A stretch of DNA of 64,000 nucleotides, taken from the NCBI GenBank assembly GCA_028023455.1, contig JAQFVV010012419.1:310001-374000 (forward strand). Direction: 5' to 3'. Source of the stretch: Epiperipatus broadwayi. Taxonomy: Eukaryota; Onychophora; Udeonychophora; Euonychophora; Peripatidae. Shown one piece after another: positions 11,291-23,469 of this stretch. The notes below the pieces were generated by a model that had not been told where the DNA came from, did not search any database, and worked only from the letters and a program-made list of their open reading frames with translations. Each line of letters starts with the position of its first letter. Positions within the stretch are counted from its first letter, which is position 1. Made by a program: the position numbers and the translations under genes.

Positions 11291-13903
11291 AAATAAATTT
11301 CAACCCTTCCATCCATACTCCATGATTTAACACTGTATGCAAGACATTTCTGGGGTCATGCATGAGTTTCAATTTCTTCATGAGCTGGCATAGCCAAGGG
11401 AGAAACATGAGATCCCAACAGCTAATATAAACTTGACCAAATGATTAAATAAACTAATAAAATGCTTAAATCAATAATTAAGTCTAACAATATATATATA
11501 TAAAATGGAATACATATATATCAACATGGGATTGGATCTGAACTAGATTATTAGCAAGAAAGAAATGAAATGAGGTTATATTTAAAAAAAGTTTATATTT
11601 AAAAAAATAATTTAATCAATAACATAAAATACATAGCAGACAAAACAAACAACACATAAATAATTTATAGTACATGGAATTTTACACTTGCAGGCATTAT
11701 AGAGCTAACAAGATTGAAAGTTACAGATTATTTCATCTTTATATATTTAATACGATTGTATGTGGTGATTATATTTATATCTATGTTCAATATGCCAAAT
11801 TTTGTTTGGCTTATGGTTTGCTAAATCATGCAGGAATATGCTAGCCAAAGATATAAGCACTGCTATGGTGTTTATATACATATTGCTTTAAGAAATGAGC
11901 ATATAATTATGCTGAAATATAATGCAGGTTTAGTATGATAACAGAGATTAGGGTTCAGACTAATGCTGAATATTAATTTAACATGAGAGGAAGAACTGGT
12001 TTATTTTAGACTTATATACATAAACTATGTCACTTATGAAAATACTAATAGATATGATTACAATGTGGGTGGATATTTGTTGATGGGCTTCAGCATAGAA
12101 TGTTTGGTGCCCTTGGACCAAATGATCTGCTTTTAATATAATATGAATGTAGAAAGTTCAGAAACTCAAGTAGGCTGAAAAGTGGGGTCTGGATTTTCAT
12201 GCTCCAGTTCTAATATGTAGCCTTACCTAAACTGAAGTGCATCAGCATGACCTCTTCCAGTAACTGACAATGTAGAAAGTAGTTAATGTATGATGCATAC
12301 TTTATAAGCATGACCCACAATGTATATAGTAAGTACAAATGCATATAATTAACTTATGTTGCCTTAAAATCAGATAGCATTTACCTGCACAACTACAGAA
12401 CCCACTTCATAAAATTAACACATCAAGTATGCTACATTAAGTGACAAAATACCTTAGTAACCTAGTTTAAGATACCTGACCTGTATCTCTAATTAATAAT
12501 ATAAGAGACAGAGAGTATATTTAGAAGATGATTAACCATAATACATTATAAATATACTTTAATATTATCTCCAAGGCTAATGTCTTGCATTAGGCATAAT
12601 AAACATATATAAAGTTAGAATTAATAAGTCTAGTTGAGCAAACCACAATATTATATTGGATATAACTAAATATAATTATAATAATGATCATGAAGCAGTC
12701 TGTTGTGATGATAAACAATAAGATCTTGAAACAGTGAGTTGAAGAGCAAATTAGCTTTATTAATAGTTATTAAATAAGTATTGATATGAATTATATATTT
12801 GTCAAGAATATATGTAAAATTTTAGGTTGAGTGAAATAAAATAAATAGATAGGCATAAATAATCACATTAATTTATAGGTTAAATCAAATTGTTACAATG
12901 GTATTATATTTTAGAAAGATTAACTTAAAATACAAGTGTAGTGTCAGACAAGATTGGTGATAGGTTTAGTTTACTTTAAGTTGAGAACTTAGAAATCAGA
13001 TTTTAAACATTCATTTTTAATTGTAGCTAGCTTTAATAGACAAGTTAAAAGACTGAAAGTTTATAGATAGAACTCTGTGATAATTATTACCGATTTTCTT
13101 GGTTGGAGCTTGAGGCAGACTGGATATTGGAGTAGGCATTATTACTCCCTGCATATATGTCTTGGTCTCCATCATGATCTTTTTACCACAGTTGGCAGGA
13201 ATGCTCCCCATTGTAGTGGTGATGATATGCTGCAATGATATTTAGTATGGGACCATAGACCACCCTTCTCTTCAGGAAAAACAGCAATTCTATATCCTCT
13301 GTTACATGATGTTAAATTTGAAAGTGACATTGATCTTGTTGGCCATTCTTATTTTACAAATCACTATATATATATATATATATATATACACTATGACTCT
13401 AAAACCTAGATTATTTATATGTTTTTATTCTTAGCCACCTGTTTGTTAACAAATTCATGTGCTGCTGGCTAATTCATTAGCACTTCTACAACATTTAGTT
13501 TATGTAAGTTATTAAGCTTAACCTAGCTTTTGTTACAATTTTAAATATTGTACTTTTAGTTTATTTTGGCCATCCAATGTCCCATGGGATTGGCCAAAGT
13601 GCTGGTTGAATAAATATTGTTCATTACTTAATTATTTTAGCAAAAATATTATTGAAAAACTAAGATTTCAAATCTAGATTTCAAGCTATACCAGTGCAGG
13701 TAGATAGTGTAATTAAAGTTGTTTATAATAAATTCAAATTAACACAAGAATTATAACCATTGTAAACTAATCTATTATATATGTATGATGGTGGCCTCTG
13801 GAATCTACCTATACATATGCGATTTAAGTAAAATAAGAAATATAAATTGGACATAATGTAAACTAAATCGCTTTTAAAACTCTGCCACTTTTACAATAAG
13901 TAT
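11291..13903. other. Unassigned intronic/intergenic DNA
   Basis: No gene or classifiable transposon was recognised. A 72-codon - strand frame (13017-13235) has no known motif. A (TA)n run lies at 13365-13388. The segment 13400-13620, including GGCCATCCAATGTCCCATGG followed by AATAAA, is less AT-rich than its surroundings and may be part of an unclassified repeat. Confidence 0.5.
13365..13388. repeat. (TA)n microsatellite
   Basis: Twelve TA dinucleotides in a row. Shorter TA runs also occur near 16620, 20155, 44575, 47225 and 49375. Confidence 0.9.
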
Positions 13904-13973
13904 ATCATCATCATCATCAAGCATTATCAATCCACTGCAGGATGAAGGTCTTTCCAAGTTTAATCCACCTTCT

Positions 13974-15747
13974 CTAATCTTTAGCTCCTCTTCTCCACAT
14001 CACCCCTGCACACTTTCTTATTTCATCCATCCATCTCACATGTGGTCTCTTTCCGGGTCTTTTACAATCTCTTGGAATCCAGTTTAAAATTTCAATTGTC
14101 CATCTATTATCATCTCTTCTAGCAATATGTCTAGCCCAACTCCACTTCAATCTTTTAATTTTTTCAATGAGGTCAGTAACACCTGTTTGTTCTCTTACCC
14201 ATACATTGCGTTTTTGATCTCTTCTTGTTACTCCCAACATATATCTCTCAATACTTCTTTGAGTGGTCTGAAGTCTCTGTATTGCTCTTCTATTAAGTGT
14301 CCAAGTCTCAGATCCATAAGTAAGAACTGGTAAAACACATTTGTTAAAAACCTTCCTTTTCAAACACATAGGCATATTTCCTTTTAGTATCAAGTTATTT
14401 CTACCAAAAGCACTCCAACCAAGTTTAATTCTATGATTAATTTCCTCCATTATGTTTCCATCTGTATTAATAATCTGATCCAGGTATTTGTAACTGTTAA
14501 CTTCTTCTAATTCATCATAATCAATCTTTATTTTCATATTTTGAGCAAATTGATTAAACATTACTTTAGTCTTTTTAACATTTATCTTTAGTCCTACTTT
14601 CCTACTTTCATCTGATAACTCCTGCAACATTTCCTGCAGCTCTGAAGCATTATTTGCAAAAACAACTACATCATCTGTGAAATCTAAATGACTTAAATAA
14701 TCTCCATTTACTTTCACTCCTTTAGTTTCCCATTTTAATCCACAAAATACTTTTTGCAGCACTACTGTAAAAAGTTTTGGAGATATGGAGTCACTTTGTC
14801 TTACACCTTTCTCAATGTTGACTTTCCCAGTATCATGATGTAATCTAATTGTTGCTGTCACATTTTTATAAATATTCTTTAAAATATGACAATATCCTGG
14901 ATCTATACCTTGATGATCCAATGCTTTAATCACTGAAGAAATGTTTATAGAATCAAATGCCTTTTCATAATCTACAAATCCAAAACATAATGACAACTCA
15001 TATTCATTTGTCCTTTCTATAACTTCTCTCAATACCTGGATATGATCTACTGTACTAAAACCACTTTTAAATCCAGCTTGTTCTCTTGGTTGGTGGAAAT
15101 CCAATGTTCTCTGTAGATGAGTTGTAATTATCTTGGTAAAAAATTTTTATATAAAACTGATAAAAGGCTGATAGGTCTGTAATTTCTAATATCTTCTTTA
15201 TCACCTTTTTTAAATATTAATATTATTACTGCATTTTTCCAATCATCTGGTACATGTTTATCATTTAGACATCTGGTATATAACTTTGCTAAAAAAATTC
15301 TATTTCTTCACCTGCTTCTTTTAATACATCAATTATAATTCCATCATTACCTGGAGCCTTTCCTTTCTTCATACATTTAATTGCATATCTCACTTTTTCA
15401 TTTAAAATTCTGGGCAATTGGGAAGATGTAATAGATATAGGAGGTGCTTGTTCTTTATTACTATATAATTCTTGATAAAAATCTACCAATTTCATGATGT
15501 TATCTCTCTTTTTAGTAACAATTCCATCTTTTTTTCTTATTGCAGATATAAATTTCCTACCAATACCAAAATGTTGTTTAACATTCTTGAGACTTTTATT
15601 TTCTTTTACAGCTTTCCTTGCTAGTTCACAGTTATACTTTCTTATATCATTTTCAACTTTTTTCCACACCATTTTACAAAATTCGAGATATTCAATCCTT
15701 TTTAATGCATCATTTTTGTATATCTTCATATTCCTTCTTTTCTTCAT
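13974..15747 (-). pseudogene. RTE reverse transcriptase, frameshifted
   Basis: Two frames (15747-15289 and 15104-13974) are separated by about 185 bases in other frames. The first ends with GKAPGNDGI, the usual opening of the RT fingers. The second contains FVDYEKAFDS (residues 43-52), GVRQSDSISP (about 100-109; the family usually has Gly-Asp where Ser-Asp stands) and FTDDVV (about 142-147; Thr replaces the usual Ala of the catalytic box). The C-terminal part has the RTE hallmark block with YGSETWTL and a basic tail with W..HI.RR.D.RW. In active elements this enzyme copies element RNA at the nicked target. Confidence 0.85.
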
Positions 15748-16640
15748 AAATTCTCTAGTCTCAATAGAAATTTATTGGTCAATTGCTGCTTTTTTCTACC
15801 AGCTATATTTGTTGCAGTTTTTAAAAGTGTATCAGTTATTTTCATATTAATTTCATTTAAATCTGAATCATGTTCAAAATCTACTAATACTTGAAACTGA
15901 TTTGTAAGTTCTAATTTAAATTCATTAGAATGTTTCTGAAGATTAGGAATATCAACTGTAAATATTGTTTTTCTTAATAATTTTTGTTTCTCACGTTTTA
16001 CATTAACACATATATTACACCTTACTAATCGATGATCACTTCCTGTGTTAAATTTATTAAGAACATTACAATCTTGAAATATGTATTTTCTGTTAGTCAA
16101 AATATAATCCAGTTCTGCTGTACCTTCATTTGGATGCTTCCATGTCCATTTCCTTTTAACATTTTTCTCAAAAAAGAATTCGTAATATAAAGTTTTTCTT
16201 TTTCTGCAAACTCCACAAGTCTATGTCTTCTCTCATTTCTATTACCATAACCAAAATTACCTACAGCACTTTCATCTTTCATTTGTTTACCAATTCTAGC
16301 ATTAAAGTCTCCCATAACAATTTTAAAATGTTGTTTTCTCTGATCAAAAGCCTTTTGTACATCCATATAAAAATCTTCTACTACTTCATCACTATGAGAA
16401 CTTGTTGGGGCATAAACCTGAATTATCTGCATTTGGTATCTGCTATTATGTTGTATAACTAATCTTGCCACTCTGTCTGATACACCATCAATCTCCACAA
16501 TATTGTTCTTCCATTTTTTATTATAATGAATCCTATTCCACTTGTATTTCCAATATTTGTGCCTTTATAATAGAGTATATGTCCACTTTTTAAATCAATT
16601 AGTATATACCACCTGTAATATATATATATCACTTTGATTA
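15744..16640 (-). pseudogene. RTE apurinic-type endonuclease, partial
   Basis: Two frames cover this. The first, about 16498-16097, contains YAPTSSHSDE and GDFNARIG, the conserved metal/phosphate-binding motif of exonuclease-endonuclease-phosphatase nucleases. The next, 16100-15744, contains GSDHRLVR, the catalytic His motif. Upstream sequence to ~16640 still reads like the preceding strands (YYKGTNIGN...GIGFI). About the first 50 residues, including the catalytic Glu motif, are missing. The nuclease nicks target DNA in active elements. Confidence 0.8.
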
Positions 16641-18299
16641 CATATTCTAATGTTCACACACACACACACATATATATATATGGTGACACATATATAACAA
16701 TTCAAGCATATTTATTTAAGAACTCTAGGAAAGTTTACATCTGCACAGGTCTAGGGTGAGGGCTACAATGGGTGAAACATTTACACCAAATGAAATATAG
16801 TGTTTCTAAATACTGGAAATATAACAAATCTGGCACAACTCAGATTGGTCATAAAGCAATGCTACAGAAAAAAAGAAAGAACTGTTTAATAAAAAGTCAT
16901 ATAACTTGATTAATAAATGTAGAAACTGCCATTTGTATATATGTGCATATATATGTCACTAGAGCAAACTGCCTAAAAAATTTAAATAAAAGTTAGTTTA
17001 TGCATTTGGTCATATTTTATTGATTTATTTTGTAATATGTGAGAAACATAATGATGAATTACATTGTAAAGGAAGAAAGAAAAATGCTTTTGATATGCAA
17101 AAAAAAATTGAACTGCATAGTTTCAAAAAAATCTGAACTTGAACCAACTCTAATTTGTATTTCTTGAACTGAGTTTTAAATAATGTTTTTCATCTTTCTG
17201 TATATAGAAGCGATTTAACCCGCTGAAGAAGAAGCTGTAAGAACTAAAACAATTAAATCAAATTAATATAGGCCTAGTACTTTTAAGGTTTTCTCTCATA
17301 TTCATGGCCAAAATAAGTTATAGTAAAACTGTAGGACAGAGCTAAATATGTTACTAAAATTCTGAAATTAATAATATTTTAAAAATTATTGAGTATAACT
17401 AAAGGTTGGCAATCAATTTTCCTTGTTCCTATGTTACAAAATATAAATAAAAAGGTAAAACAAAATCTCTTTCTTTATTTTGTATACCATTTATGTATGA
17501 AAATGAAAACATAATGTATGTAAAATTTGTATTCACAACTTACTTTGAAAAGAGTCAAAAGTATGTTTTTCAAAAAAGATTATTGTAATAATGTAAAGAA
17601 CATAGCTTTCTTAGATAATCATGTATATGTTATTTCAACAACATCAACTAGGAATAAATGTCTGAACATAAAAAACTAGGCAATCTATTTTATTCTATTC
17701 TTAGTGCAGAATTCCAAAAATTTCAGATTTTATAAAGCTTTGTAGTGCAGCCTACTTATGAAACAGCAGTGCATTGAACCACGTGGAGAGAAACAACTGC
17801 TGGTTAAAAGTGTTTTTCATAAATTAATCTTTGGTAAATGCTTTTAAACTATTTTTAATACTTCAGTTATAACAATCAGTTTGATGATTTTTTTAGAATA
17901 TATCTATCTTCCATGTGTGGCCAAATAATTAAAAACAATCTACAAAGTGCAGTTAGGTCCAGAAATCAATGCTGAAGGCTCTATAATGCCACAAAGGAAA
18001 AACTGGACAGTTTCATATAAATTATTCATGATTGATTGACATTATACCTCATATATCATCACCAATATTACTGTATTTACTTTTTTAATATCATCAGTGT
18101 TCAAGAAGAAGAACTACCATCATCTGAAAAGATTAATAAAGACAACAGTAAAATATTAAGAGAATCATATCTTCAAAAACCATGATTTGTGACTCTTTCA
18201 AAATAGTATAAAGCCTTAAATTTAAATTTAAAATATTATTTATTACTGTAATATTTAATATTTTGTGTATATATTAATAGTTGTGAGTATATATGCAAC
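16641..18299. other. Unassigned AT-rich DNA
   Basis: No gene seen. CA and TA microsatellites occupy 16640-16690. At 17210-17245, CCCGCTGAAGAAGAAGCTGT followed by AACTAAAAC resembles the CTGA...GAAA spacing of Penelope 3' regions, but too weakly to call. Confidence 0.5.
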
Positions 18300-18426
18300 A
18301 GTTTTATTTATTACAAACAAAGCAAAACTCTCCATATAGTAGTGCCATCTTGTGCTAACAAGAGCAATCAATGGATGCCAGAAGGCTTGTGCATAAAATC
18401 CCTATCTAGTGCCTACTCATCCAATA

Positions 18427-18468
18427 TCCCCAGACTAGTTTCTGGATTGTGGCCTTCATCAGTGAGGA
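18427..18468 (-). ncRNA. Hammerhead-type self-cleaving ribozyme (candidate)
   Basis: The - strand reads TCCTCA-CTGATGA-AGGCCACAATCCA-GAAAC-TA-GTC-TGGGGA. Helix I pairs TCCTCA with TGGGGA over six pairs, one of them a wobble. The core CTGATGA and GAAA are intact, helix III is two pairs with a TA loop, and cleavage would follow GTC. Helix II keeps only GG/CC here because the third pair is C-T. The third copy (18847-18876) has GGC/GCC instead. Confidence 0.65.
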
Positions 18469-18736
18469 GCCTTAGATCTGAGAGCACTGCACCTAGATCT
18501 TAGGATGTAATGCAACCCTCCAACACCCACCTTTTAACTCTATTTAACTACAAAACTATGAGAATGAAAACACAATTAATATTTTCAATCCAAGCTCTAT
18601 AGCTTATATAGTCATATGAGTCTGAACTCAATTCAGCACCCATACATTTTGGTGTCTTTGGCTCTTTAACAACCATAGCCACCACTATCCTATTAAGCAG
18701 GATTGGTGTAACACCACTAAACATCACACGATTTAT

Positions 18737-19024
18737 CATCTCATACTAGCACATAATTGTTATTAAACCAATTCAAAACAAAGCAAAACTCTCCATATAG
18801 TAGTGCCATCTTGTGCTAACAAGAGCAATCAATGGATGCCAGAAGGCCACAAGCCAGAAACTATTCTGGGGATATTGGATGAGTAGGCACTAGATAGGGA
18901 TTTTATGCACAAACCTTCTGGCATCCATTGATTGCTCTTGTTAGCACAAGATGGCACTACTATATGGAGAGTTTTGCTTTTTTTTTTTAAATGTTTAATA
19001 ACAATTATGTGCTAGTATGAGATG
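18737..19024. repeat. Near-perfect 110 bp inverted repeat
   Basis: Arms at 18737-18846 and 18914-19024 are reverse complements over about 110 bp, from CATCTCATACTAGCACATAA to GGATGCCAGAAGG. The 67 bp spacer holds the 3' half of a hammerhead with the GTC cleavage site changed to TTC. A transcript of either strand would form a long hairpin. It arose by joining two hammerhead units head to head. Confidence 0.85.
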
Positions 19025-21603
19025 GTGATCATGTGAAGTTTTATTTATTCATTATAAATAAATTATTTTTGTATTAATTCATTTAGTTTGTGTTTGTAAC
19101 TCAATCCAAATATTATGCTTTTTACACACATATGCTAGACAATATCCACAGCCCTGAGAAACCATGTAGTTCATTGGGAAATGTGCTGCAATGACGATAA
19201 TAATTGATGATGGATGTTACTTTAAATGTTTTCCAGGAGAAACCTTTCTTTTTTAGAAAGTTTGGCAGTTTTGAGCTTCTTTTTATTGGTACTTGGATAT
19301 TTAAATTATAAATCCTCATTACCACATTGGCTAATATTATTGTAATAGATATTAATTATAAAATTCTATTATACTATCTCTTAATTGAAGCAAGTTAATT
19401 TTGATAAATATAAAATATTTTTTTAAAAATCGCACAGTTTTTTTCTTCTTAATGTTTCTTGATTATAATTAATCCTGTATGTAACCTATTTCTAAATATA
19501 AAATTAAGAGCGTTTTTAACTAATTGGTTTTAATTTTACTCAAATAACTGGACGATGTAATTAAATTATTATTTATAATTAACAATCAAGACTTACTTAG
19601 ATATCCTATTTTCAAATTCTACTACAAATAGTAGGCCTAAAAAACAATAATTATTATTGTTATTCGACTACAGTAGAAATGTAAATTGAAAGAATCAGTC
19701 TCCATTTTGATCAAGTTTAAACTTTCATATAAGTAGGAATGCCTTCTTTGAATTTATAAGCCAATATGTAAGAGGTTGACTGCTTCAGAGTTAAACCTTT
19801 AACACTTATCTCATGCCTGCCTTTACTGAAAATTATTATCAGATCCTGTAGTGAAAAATTCTCTAATTATATATAGTTTTATAAATAGAAGTAATATATA
19901 CTTTGCTAATAATGTTTTATGTTGGCGAATGTCTCTTTATAAATTATTGTTATTGGGAGGAATGAAAAAGATCAACAAGATTATTTAATCAAATTGATTT
20001 TTCTGTAATTTGAGTGCAAGAAAAAAAATTATTTCTGAATAAAATTCTGCATATTTCTGGAGTAGAGGGAGAAAAGCAATATATATAATATTTTCATGGG
20101 TAAATATATAATTCATTACAGGATATTTCCGAAAATAATCATAATATGAAATTATATATATATATATTATTATTATTAAGGAATTATTAAAGGTATGTAT
20201 ATAAGCTTTAATGTTGATATGTTAAAATACTCCAGAAATAGAATAAATAATTAATATATTGTAAAAGAAACTATTTACTGGAAATTGCAACAGGCTAATT
20301 TACCTGTAAAGAAAAGTTCAGTTTATGGAAATTCACTATGCTTATAAAAAGTCTACAGAAGAATTAAGTGGAGTTGAAATGAAAAGTAAACTAATGGAAA
20401 GATAAACTAGTTAAAGTGATGTGGTTTTGGAATGTTACTAAATAAGAGATATAGTCAAGAATCTAATTTGATTATCTCAGAAAAAGGTGTGTGAGCAATA
20501 AATGTTTACAAAGTTGCAGATTTACTCGGACTAGATAGATATTAAACACCTGAGAAGACATGAACTTTTAAGTAATCCATATGATCTTGTTCTCAACAGG
20601 CAAATAGTGAATTGAATTACTAAACTTTACTAATAAAGTTAAGAAGAAATAAATTTGAAATTTATTTAAACTTTGATTGTTTTGTCTTACTTAAAAAATA
20701 TAATTATCCCTCTGCAAACTGACTGCATGACCCTGGATATATTAAATGACAACAGTTATAAATAATCAATTTACCTGGCATTATTATAAAACCTTACATT
20801 CTAATTTTATAATCCTAGGCATCTCAAACAATAATCAAATTGGAACAACTTCTAAAATCGCAATCTTACCATGGGATTTTCAGTGGTGAATTAAACTTGA
20901 ATATTTTGGTACTTCTGCTGAGATTCTCAATTATCTATTTTTTTTACTTCTTCAATCTTAATATCTTGCTGCTTCAGTGATTAACATTTTATCCAGGCTC
21001 TATTTAGTAGGCTGTCTTCAGTTTTTATAGTGATACTATGATTCTGTGAAGTCATTAAATTATATTTTTAATTAAAATCATACTTTTTAATTATTTAGTT
21101 CCACAATTTCTGGTATTAACAATTACGACTATAAATAAAAATTAGCTAAGTTTTTTCTGTTAAAAAACCTCATTTAATTAATATTTATATAAATAAGTTA
21201 TATTCATCTATAGCAAAAATAAAAAGTGAGTTACATTGAATTTGATGTCAGATAATGCATATATTGTTTGTGAGCCTGAAAGGTTTAGACATACATGACA
21301 AGAAATTCTGATAAAATCTCACTTATATAATCTTAAAATTGGAAAACATAACATGATTGATATTACTATAGCCATATAATGTTATATTTTTAGTTCTATC
21401 TTAAGATTAGGTTAGCTAAGAAATAGGATAGTAGACTTTTTGATGTTATTGCTAATACTGGTTTAACTTTAGATTTTTTTGAGGTTGATCTCTAATATTA
21501 AAAAAAATATTAATTGTTAGGAAGACTGGATTTTTATTTATTTATCATAAAAATTATTTTCTGCTTATTGTATGTTAAAATAATAAATGTTTATTTTTTT
21601 TAG
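19025..21603. other. Unassigned intronic/intergenic DNA
   Basis: No gene or transposon recognised. A 67-codon - strand frame (19122-19325) has no motif that I can identify. Confidence 0.5.
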
Positions 21604-21651
21604 ATCCCAACCTTACTCAAATAATAACGGATATGATAACGGTCTTGGGAG
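21604..21651 (+). CDS. Candidate 48-nt micro-exon 2
   Basis: The acceptor tttattttttttag precedes and the donor G|GTAAAT follows. In phase 1 the 48 nt encode DPNLTQIITDMITVLG. It shares Asp-Pro at the start with exon 1, and hydrophobic residues at unit positions 4, 7, 8, 11, 12 and 14. Exon length divisible by three with equal phases means exons of this type can be skipped or duplicated without a frame change. It lies on the same strand as exons 1 and 3. Function unknown; the evidence is pattern-based. Confidence 0.65.
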
Positions 21652-21929
21652 GTAAATTTTTTTTCTAATAATCATTAATATATATATATATTGCTAATGA
21701 CAATTTCAATTGGTAATAAAACTTTTTTAATAATGTAATAAATTAAAATGATATTTAGCTATTCATCTCATCAAATATTTATGCACCCATCTACTATCTA
21801 CATGCATATGTTATTTAAAGTCAAATGAATATGGCTAAAAGTTTACTGCCATTACAACAAGATTAGCAGAGCAATATTATAGTTAAATAAAATACAAGTT
21901 TATAAATATAATCTAAAATTTTTGAATGG

Positions 21930-22870
21930 CTTATAATGAGGATCTAGCATAATGAAAATGATGCTCTATCCAGTTCTAGAGGGTGCCCATCTATTAATGT
22001 ATTCATGCATTAGATGCAGAGATATTGACAGCAAAAGAGGCAATTCAATGAGAAATGGGATGGTCAAGTTTTTATATGAGAGATGCAAAATGTAAAATGA
22101 AAATGTTTGGTAGGTTGCAGTTTATGGATAGTAAGAGAATAGCCAAAATAGTGTTTAATTAGGTTATGAGTAAAGGGCAGGTAACAAGATGGGTGAGAAA
22201 GGTAATGCTGTATGCAAAAGATTTGGATAAAGAATTTATATCAGTATACTTGTAGATGATTGTGTTAGGAGGATTGTTGAGTGTTATAGTGGTAAGGAAT
22301 GGGATAAAAGAATAGAAGCATTAATAAAAAATAGGGAGTTGGAAAGATGGAGAACTAATATGGAGGGTAAGAAGAGTTTAAATATATATAGAAGTAAATG
22401 GAATATTGGATGTTAGTTAATTTATGATAATACTAAGGAAAGTAGTTTATTGTTTAAGGCTCCAACGGGATCTTTAGCAACAAGAGAATATACATGTAAA
22501 TGGAAAACTATGGGTGATTTAGTGTGCAAATTGTGTAAGGAATGTATAGAAAATATTAGGCATCTGTTGATTGAATGTAAATGCTTGACAGCAGAAAGGG
22601 TACAGATAATGAAGTTATGGGAGAATAGGTATGAATAAAGTGACTATACAAAAAGTGAGTTATTAGTTTTTTATGCTGGGTTTATGAAATGATAAGAGGG
22701 ATTTAGATATAAAGGCCATAGAGTTGACAAAGATTATGTTGTGGAAATGAGATGGGGCAGAATATGAGAAGACTTAGAGTGGGGAATGGAAAATAAAGTG
22801 GCTAACAGGTTTATCTGGGCTTAATTGCTGAGATATTCTTGACTTCGTTTAAGGAGAAGCCAAATACATT
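21930..22870 (+). pseudogene. C-terminal part of a LINE reverse transcriptase, degraded
   Basis: Across frames the translation shows EMGWSSFYMRD, KCKMKMFGRLQFMDS, TRWVRKVMLYAKD and then the open frame 22450-22638. The latter contains LFKAPTGSLATREY and a zinc-finger-like CKLCKECIENIRHLLIEC (spacing C-X2-C-X7-H-X4-C). This is the usual end of many LINE polymerases, after the RT palm and thumb. Stops occur between the pieces. The element ends near 22860 with ACATTACATCACATCCC. The clade is not certain (it is neither the RTE nor the Tx1-like copy in this window). Confidence 0.65.
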
Positions 22871-23469
22871 ACATCACATCCCACGGAACTCTAATTAATA
22901 TTATGAATAGAAACGATAATATATATAAAAAAAATGTATCTTCAAAAATAATTAATGCTTTAAAAATTAGAACCAATTTAAATTTATAATTATAGTGCAT
23001 TAATTCTGTTATTACGGATAAAATATTTTTATAAATTAAATAAAACATAGAATTTTTACTGCTCTCCAATGAATTTCTCTTTAGATATTGCTAATTAAGA
23101 ATATTTTAATTTTAAAATATTGTTTATTAATAATATAAATACTATAAATAAAATAAAAAAAAAATATATTTACAAAAATGATTGTTTATATAAAAAAAGA
23201 AATAGGCTTAAACTTTTACCGTAAGTATCACATTACTGTTATTTAGACGACTAAATTTAAAAAACGAAAAAGTGTTTAATATACAAATAAATAAAAACAT
23301 TAAAATATGTATAAATTGTCTGGGTTAGGGAGAATTAAATTACACATACATTCTTTCTTTTTGCAATCATTATAAAACAAAATAGGGAAATATATACTTA
23401 CTACAAGGGAGAACAGAAAAATAAACAGAATTTTGCTATAAAAAATTTTGTACTTCTTTTTAGATATTG
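22871..23469. other. Unassigned AT-rich DNA
   Basis: Nothing recognised apart from low-complexity A and T runs. The phrase TTTAGATATTGCTAATTAA at 23082 recurs, with one change, at 23461 next to the mariner remnant, perhaps marking an element edge. Confidence 0.5.

Larger units (their letters stand above)
13904..16640 (-). mobile_element. RTE-clade LINE retrotransposon, 5'-truncated and frameshifted
   Basis: Read on the - strand the element runs endonuclease, linker, reverse transcriptase and C-terminal domain in the RTE/BovB order. It ends in a short trinucleotide repeat (ATC on the + strand, 13904-13919), as RTE elements typically do instead of a poly(A) tail. At about 2.7 kb it lacks the first part of the endonuclease. 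Its 5' edge abuts TA/CA microsatellites at 16620-16680. At least three reading-frame breaks make it inactive. Confidence 0.85.
18300..19024. mobile_element. Tandem and inverted array of hammerhead-bearing units
   Basis: On the - strand a block reading from CTTCTGGCATCC to TTTTGCTTTG is present twice, 461 bp apart, with a hammerhead core between the copies. This is the head-to-tail layout of retrozyme or Penelope terminal-repeat units. A third partial copy in the opposite orientation (18847-19024) forms an inverted repeat with the second. The same family is inserted in the LTR at 5004-5220. A 63-codon - strand frame inside the unit (18548-18739) has no recognised domain. Confidence 0.65.
10378..21603 (+). 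other. Putative intron between micro-exons 1 and 2
   Basis: If exons 1 and 2 are consecutive this is an 11.2 kb intron (GTAAAA...TTTTTTAG). It contains a Penelope fragment, an RTE LINE and the hammerhead array, all in the opposite (-) orientation except the inverted half of the array. Additional micro-exons between them may have been missed. Confidence 0.4.

Noticed and set aside
13902-13920. ATC repeat considered as an independent microsatellite
   Set aside because: It is better explained as the 3' terminal repeat of the adjacent RTE element.
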